Assembly: GCF_042648805.1 (NCBI RefSeq)
Contig: NZ_JBHRXZ010000024.1
Location: forward strand, 186,001-250,000
Direction: 5' to 3'
Source: Azomonas tarimensis
Lineage (GTDB): Bacteria; Pseudomonadota; Gammaproteobacteria; Pseudomonadales; Pseudomonadaceae
Length of the DNA: 64,000 nt
Position numbers and translations under genes: made by a program. A model generated the notes under the pieces. It was not told the DNA's origin and made no database searches. It worked only from the letters and a program-made list of their open reading frames with translations. Numbering within the stretch: position 1 is the first letter of the stretch; every line of letters begins with the position of its first letter. Positions 60,508 through 64,000 of the stretch are shown in pieces.

Positions 60508-61641
60508 TTAAGCGGAACCGGCTTCAGCATCACCCGGCACCTGGCGCACGGCGATGTAGCGTTCGCTACGGCGGGTCCGGTCCAGTACCTGGCCAACCAG
60601 CTGGCCACAGGCCGCATCGATGTCCTCACCGCGCGTGGTGCGAACCGTTACATTGTGCCCGGCTTTCTGCAGGATTTCCTGGAAACGTCGAATCGCATTG
60701 TTGCTCGGTCGCTCATACCCGGAATGAGGGAAGGGGTTGAACGGGATCAGATTGATCTTGCAGGGAATATCAGCCAGCAACGCGATAGTCTGCTCGGCAT
60801 GCTCGGGCTGGTCGTTGACACCCTTGAGCAAGGTGTACTCAATGGTCAGCACGCGCTTCTCACCGAGCTGCGAGACATAGCGCTTGCAGGCATCGAGCAG
60901 CACGGCCAACGGATACTTGCGGTTGATCGGCACCAGCTGGTCACGCAGCGCGTCGTTGGGGGCATGCAGTGAAAGCGCCAGAGACACGTCGATGACCTTC
61001 GCCAGCTCATCGATCATCGGTACCACACCCGAGGTCGAGAGGGTGACCTTGCGCTTGGAAATGCCATAGCCAAGGTCATCCATCATGATCTGCATGGCGG
61101 CCACCACGTTGTCGAAATTCAGCAACGGCTCGCCCATGCCCATCATCACGACGTTGGTGATGGCCCGGTCGATCTTCGCCGGGATGCTACCGAAGGACTT
61201 GTTCGCCACCCAGACCTGGCCGATGACCTCGGCGGCGGTCAGGTTGCTGTTGAAGCCCTGCTTGCCGGTCGAGCAGAAACTGCAGTCCAGGGCGCAGCCT
61301 GCCTGGGAGGAAACGCAGAGCGTGCCGCGCCCATTCTGAGGGATGTACACGGTTTCAACGCAACTGCCAGAGGCGACGCGCACCACCCATTTGCGGGTGC
61401 CGTCGCTGGAAATGTCTTCGCTGACCACTTCGGGGCCGCGTACTTCGGCAGCGGCCTTGAGCTTTTCGCGCAAGGCCTTGCCGACATTGCTCATGGCGTC
61501 GAAGTCGTCGACGCCATGATGGTGGATCCATTTCATGACCTGACCGGCCCTGAAGCGCTTCTCCCCGATCGATTCGAAGAACTGCTCCAGCTGCGGCTGG
61601 GTCAGGCCCAGCAGATTTACCTTACCGGTCATGTCAGTCAT
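60508..61641 (-). CDS. rlmN: Dual-specificity 23S rRNA/tRNA methyltransferase RlmN
   Basis: RlmN is a radical-SAM enzyme that methylates A2503 of 23S rRNA and A37 of some tRNAs. The 377-aa protein has the 4Fe-4S motif CALDCSFC (C116, C120, C123), the conserved GMGEPLLNFDNV, and a C-terminal catalytic Cys in DIDAACGQL. ATG 61641; a second ATG three codons in. Confidence 0.97.
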   Translation of the reverse strand: MTDMTGKVNLLGLTQPQLEQFFESIGEKRFRAGQVMKWIHHHGVDDFDAMSNVGKALREKLKAAAEVRGPEVVSEDISSDGTRKWVVRVASGSCVETVYIPQNGRGTLCVSSQAGCALDCSFCSTGKQGFNSNLTAAEVIGQVWVANKSFGSIPAKIDRAITNVVMMGMGEPLLNFDNVVAAMQIMMDDLGYGISKRKVTLSTSGVVPMIDELAKVIDVSLALSLHAPNDALRDQLVPINRKYPLAVLLDACKRYVSQLGEKRVLTIEYTLLKGVNDQPEHAEQTIALLADIPCKINLIPFNPFPHSGYERPSNNAIRRFQEILQKAGHNVTVRTTRGEDIDAACGQLVGQVLDRTRRSERYIAVRQVPGDAEAGSA

Positions 61642-61658
61642 CAGATCCCAAATGGTGC

Positions 61659-62090
61659 TTAGCGAATGCGGGCGGAAACTTCGGTTTCGGCGAACCAGTA
61701 GGCGATCTCGCGTGCGGCGGAAGCCTCTGAGTCCGAACCGTGGACGGCGTTCTCATCGATGGACACGGCGAAGTCGGCGCGAATGGTGCCGGCGTCTGCC
61801 TTCTTCGGATCGGTGGCACCCATCAGCTCACGATTCTTGGCAATGGCGCCTTCGCCTTCCAGCACCTGAACAACGACCGGGCCGGAAGTCATGAAGGACA
61901 CCAGATCCTTGAAGAAGGGGCGCTCCTTGTGCTCGGCGTAGAAACCACCAGCTTCGCGCTCGGACAGCTGAACCATCTTCGAAGCAACGACGCGCAGGCC
62001 GGCCTTCTCGAAACGGGTCAGGATTTCGCCGATGACGTTCTTGGCAACGGCGTCCGGCTTGATGATGGAAAGGGTGCGTTCAACAGCCAT
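61659..62090 (-). CDS. ndk: Nucleoside diphosphate kinase
   Basis: Ndk balances NTP pools through a phospho-His intermediate. The 143-aa protein has His117 in NAVHGSDS and the start MAVERTLSIIKPDAV. ATG 62090 is preceded by GGAGCTTTTC. It heads ndk-rlmN-pilW-rodZ-ispG-hisS-yfgM-bamB. Confidence 0.98.
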   Translation of the reverse strand: MAVERTLSIIKPDAVAKNVIGEILTRFEKAGLRVVASKMVQLSEREAGGFYAEHKERPFFKDLVSFMTSGPVVVQVLEGEGAIAKNRELMGATDPKKADAGTIRADFAVSIDENAVHGSDSEASAAREIAYWFAETEVSARIR

Positions 62091-62120
62091 GAAAAGCTCC
62101 AAAGCTCAGGGGTGGGTACT

Positions 62121-62151
62121 AAAAAAGAAACCTGCGGAGTATACGCAGGTT
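62121..62151 (-). terminator. Terminator of the isc operon after iscX
   Basis: On the minus strand AACCTGCG-TATACTC-CGCAGGTT is followed by TCTTTTTT. It lies 49 bases past the iscX stop and just before ndk. The loop contains TATACT, which could be the ndk -10 box. Confidence 0.85.
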
Positions 62152-62200
62152 CCTGTGAAATCTGTAGGCGCGCCGGGCAACCTTCATGAGGATGACTGTT

Positions 62201-62401
62201 TCACCGGGCTTCTTCGATCCAGGCCGCCTGGATGGCCTCAAGAACCTTCTCGCCACCGCGCCGCGGATCGTCAGCAAAGGCCTCGAGCCCAATCACCCAC
62301 TTGTGCAGCTCGACGAAGTTCACATAGCGCGGATCTACGTCAGGCTTCTGTTCCAGCAGTTCGACGGCGATATCTTGCACATCGCCCCATTTCAGGCTCA
62401 T
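62201..62401 (-). CDS. iscX: Fe-S assembly protein IscX
   Basis: This 66-aa acidic protein (MSLKWGDVQDIAVELLEQKP, then DPRYVNFVELHKWVIGLEAF) is IscX, which binds IscS and iron and tunes cluster assembly. ATG 62401 has AAGGG upstream; longer readings are fdx in another frame. It is last in the isc operon. Confidence 0.96.
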   Translation of the reverse strand: MSLKWGDVQDIAVELLEQKPDVDPRYVNFVELHKWVIGLEAFADDPRRGGEKVLEAIQAAWIEEAR

Positions 62402-62403
62402 GG

Positions 62404-62742
62404 TCAATGCCCTTCGGATACCTGGTTGATGGTGTAGCGAGGAATCTCCACGACCAGATCCTCGTCGGCCACGGCCGCCTGGCAGGACAGCCGGGAGTTG
62501 GGCTCGAGACCCCATGCCTTGTCCAGCATGTCGTCCTCCAGCTCATCGGAGGACTCGAGCGAGGCGAAGCCCTCGCGAATCACCACATGACAGGTGGTAC
62601 AGGCACAGGACTTCTCGCAGGCATGCTCGATGTCGATACCGTTGCGCAGGGCAGCATCCAGCACAGTCTCGCCGACCTCCGCCTCGATTACCGCGCCGTC
62701 CGGACAGTGTTCGGCATGCGGAAGAAACACGATTTGCGGCAT
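62404..62742 (-). CDS. fdx: Isc-type 2Fe-2S ferredoxin
   Basis: The 112-aa ferredoxin supplies electrons for Fe-S assembly. Ligands C42, C48, C51 and C87 (ACEKSCACTTC and LSCQAAV) are present, with the extra C46 seen in Isc ferredoxins. ATG 62742, three bases after the hscA stop. Confidence 0.97.
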   Translation of the reverse strand: MPQIVFLPHAEHCPDGAVIEAEVGETVLDAALRNGIDIEHACEKSCACTTCHVVIREGFASLESSDELEDDMLDKAWGLEPNSRLSCQAAVADEDLVVEIPRYTINQVSEGH

Positions 62743-62745
62743 GAA

Positions 62746-64000
62746 TTATTCCTCGATCTCGTTGAGCCGGCGCCCGGACAAGGCATCTCTCACGGATGCA
62801 TCCATCCGGCGCGCGGCGAAGGCGTCGGTAATGTCACTCAGACGCCTGGTCTGCTGTTCGATGCGCGCCGCGTCATCGCCGGCCACCAACCCCTGCAGTG
62901 CATCCATCTGCGCTTCGATGGCAAGCCGTTCCTCCGCCTGAAGCAGGCGATCACCATCGGCCTCGACCGCCGCCGCAACCGCCTCCAGCAGGCGCCGAGC
63001 CTCGACCTGGCGCTCGCGCAGGGCACGCGCGTCCTTGTCGGCATCAGCCTGGGTGAACGAGTCCTCGAGCATACGGGCGATCTCGCCATCGGAGAGGCCG
63101 TATGAGGGTTTTACCTGGATGCTGGCCTCGACGCCGGAGCTCAGCTCCCGCGCACTGACACTGAGTAACCCGTCGGCATCGACCTGAAAGGCCACACGAA
63201 TCTTAGCTGCGCCGGCAACCATCGAGGGGATGCCACGCAGCTCGAAACGGGCCAGCGAGCGGCAATCGGCAACCAGCTCCCGCTCCCCCTGCAGGACGTG
63301 AATCATCATGGCCGTCTGGCCATCCTTGTAGGTGGTGAAATCCTGCGCGCGGGCCACGGGAATAGTGGTGTTGCGGGGAATGATCTTTTCCATCAGCCCC
63401 CCCATGGTTTCCAGTCCCAACGAGAGGGGAATGACGTCGAGCAGTAGCAACTCGTCGCCATCACGTCCGTTGCCGGCCAAGGTATCAGCCTGGAGGGCGG
63501 CGCCGATGGCGACCACGCGATCCGGGTCGATATCGGTGAGCGGCTCGCGGCCAAAGAGCTCTGCGACTGCCTGACGCACCCGAGGAACGCGGGTGGAGCC
63601 TCCCACCATGACCACCGCGTCGATCTCGTCGATTTCGACGGAGGCGTCGCGCAGCGCTCGACGGCAGGCCTTGAGACTGCGAGCCACCATGGGCTCGATC
63701 AGCTGCTCGAACCTACCCCGATCCAGAAACCCCGACCACCCGCCATAGCTCAGCGATACCCCAGACCGGGAAGTAAGCGCCTCCTTTGCATCGCGACCGA
63801 GGTTCAGAAGACGCCGTTGCGCCGAAGGGTCGAGGTCGCTGGAAACCCCGGCCTGCTCGACGATCCAGCCGGCGATCGCGTGATCGAAGTCATCACCGCC
63901 CAGGGCGCTGTCGCCGCCGGTAGCCATGACCTCGAAGACCCCACGACTCAGGCGCAGGATGGAAATGTCGAAGGTGCCGCCCCCCAGATCGTAGATCGCC
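62746..64000 (-). CDS. hscA: Fe-S chaperone HscA (5' end outside window)
   Basis: This is the C-terminal part of an Hsp70-type chaperone that helps IscU hand over clusters. The frame continues to the window edge: the first visible residues read AIYDLGGGTFDISILRL, the ATPase phosphate loop, then MATGGDSALGGDDFD, VVMVGGSTRVPRVRQ, and the substrate domain (about 30 residues of lid at the end with Arg/Glu-rich helices). The ATG at 63927 is internal, not the true start. Just upstream of fdx, as in isc operons. Confidence 0.96.
   Translation of the reverse strand, partial: AIYDLGGGTFDISILRLSRGVFEVMATGGDSALGGDDFDHAIAGWIVEQAGVSSDLDPSAQRRLLNLGRDAKEALTSRSGVSLSYGGWSGFLDRGRFEQLIEPMVARSLKACRRALRDASVEIDEIDAVVMVGGSTRVPRVRQAVAELFGREPLTDIDPDRVVAIGAALQADTLAGNGRDGDELLLLDVIPLSLGLETMGGLMEKIIPRNTTIPVARAQDFTTYKDGQTAMMIHVLQGERELVADCRSLARFELRGIPSMVAGAAKIRVAFQVDADGLLSVSARELSSGVEASIQVKPSYGLSDGEIARMLEDSFTQADADKDARALRERQVEARRLLEAVAAAVEADGDRLLQAEERLAIEAQMDALQGLVAGDDAARIEQQTRRLSDITDAFAARRMDASVRDALSGRRLNEIEE

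Overview
The window is a gene-dense, high-GC stretch of a gammaproteobacterial chromosome. It is almost certainly Pseudomonadaceae (Pseudomonas in the broad sense, possibly the stutzeri group). The gene orders fabF-pabC-mltG-tmk-holB-pilZ-tatD, rne/rluC, comEC-exbB-exbD-lpxK-kdsB-murB and hisS-ispG-rodZ-pilW-rlmN-ndk are typical of that family. I could read 67 protein genes: 66 complete (one of them an internally deleted remnant) and hscA cut by the right edge. I saw no rRNA, tRNA, CRISPR array, insertion sequence or prophage.

Layout. (1) 1-11.2 kb, minus strand: flagellar basal body and export genes fliE-F-G-H-I-J, an HptB/HsbR/HsbA signalling cassette, then fliK, fliL and fliM, with fliN expected just off the left edge. 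Three sequences with exact -24/-12 sigma-54 spacing precede fliE, fliK and fliL. (2) 11.2-15.5 kb: a small accessory patch with a hypothetical membrane protein, a BenE-type transporter, pyrF, a DUF2897 miniprotein, an unknown lipoprotein and an orphan periplasmic binding protein. (3) 15.6-19.3 kb: the electron-transfer flavoprotein pair etfB-etfA, divergent from its quinone oxidoreductase. (4) 19.3-27.7 kb: DUF1285, a DUF4823 lipoprotein, a PLP enzyme, then the run tatD-pilZ-holB-tmk-mltG-pabC-fabF. (5) 27.8-31.8 kb: acpP, fabG, fabD, plsX, rpmF, yceD (fatty acid and phospholipid start-up). (6) 31.9-39 kb: maf, sppA, a HAD phosphatase, rluC, and rne with a leader of about 500 nt. (7) 39-47.3 kb: a glutamate-synthase-like flavoprotein, then the envelope operon comEC-exbB-exbD-lpxK-ycaR-kdsB-(ptp remnant)-murB. 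(8) 47.5-50.8 kb: a DUF2062 protein and a membrane GGDEF/EAL protein. (9) 50.8-64 kb, minus strand: yafV, methionine aminotransferase, der, bamB, yfgM, hisS, ispG, rodZ, pilW, rlmN, ndk and the end of an isc operon (hscA-fdx-iscX).

Functionally this is mainly core genome: flagella, c-di-GMP and type IV pilus control (HptB pathway, PilZ, PilW, a GGDEF/EAL protein), lipid synthesis, LPS and peptidoglycan precursors, RNA decay and Fe-S assembly. Many genes overlap by ATGA, GTGA or TTGA, and non-ATG starts are frequent.

I found no convincing wholly new multi-gene system. The points most worth a second look are: the structured rne leader, which ends in a 12-nt perfect palindrome where a Shine-Dalgarno would be; a near-consensus promoter that would give yceD an almost leaderless mRNA; an in-frame-deleted tyrosine phosphatase still in its operon slot; the HptB-HsbR-HsbA cassette inside the flagellar cluster; and the junction at about 48 kb where a GGDEF/EAL gene joins two syntenic blocks.
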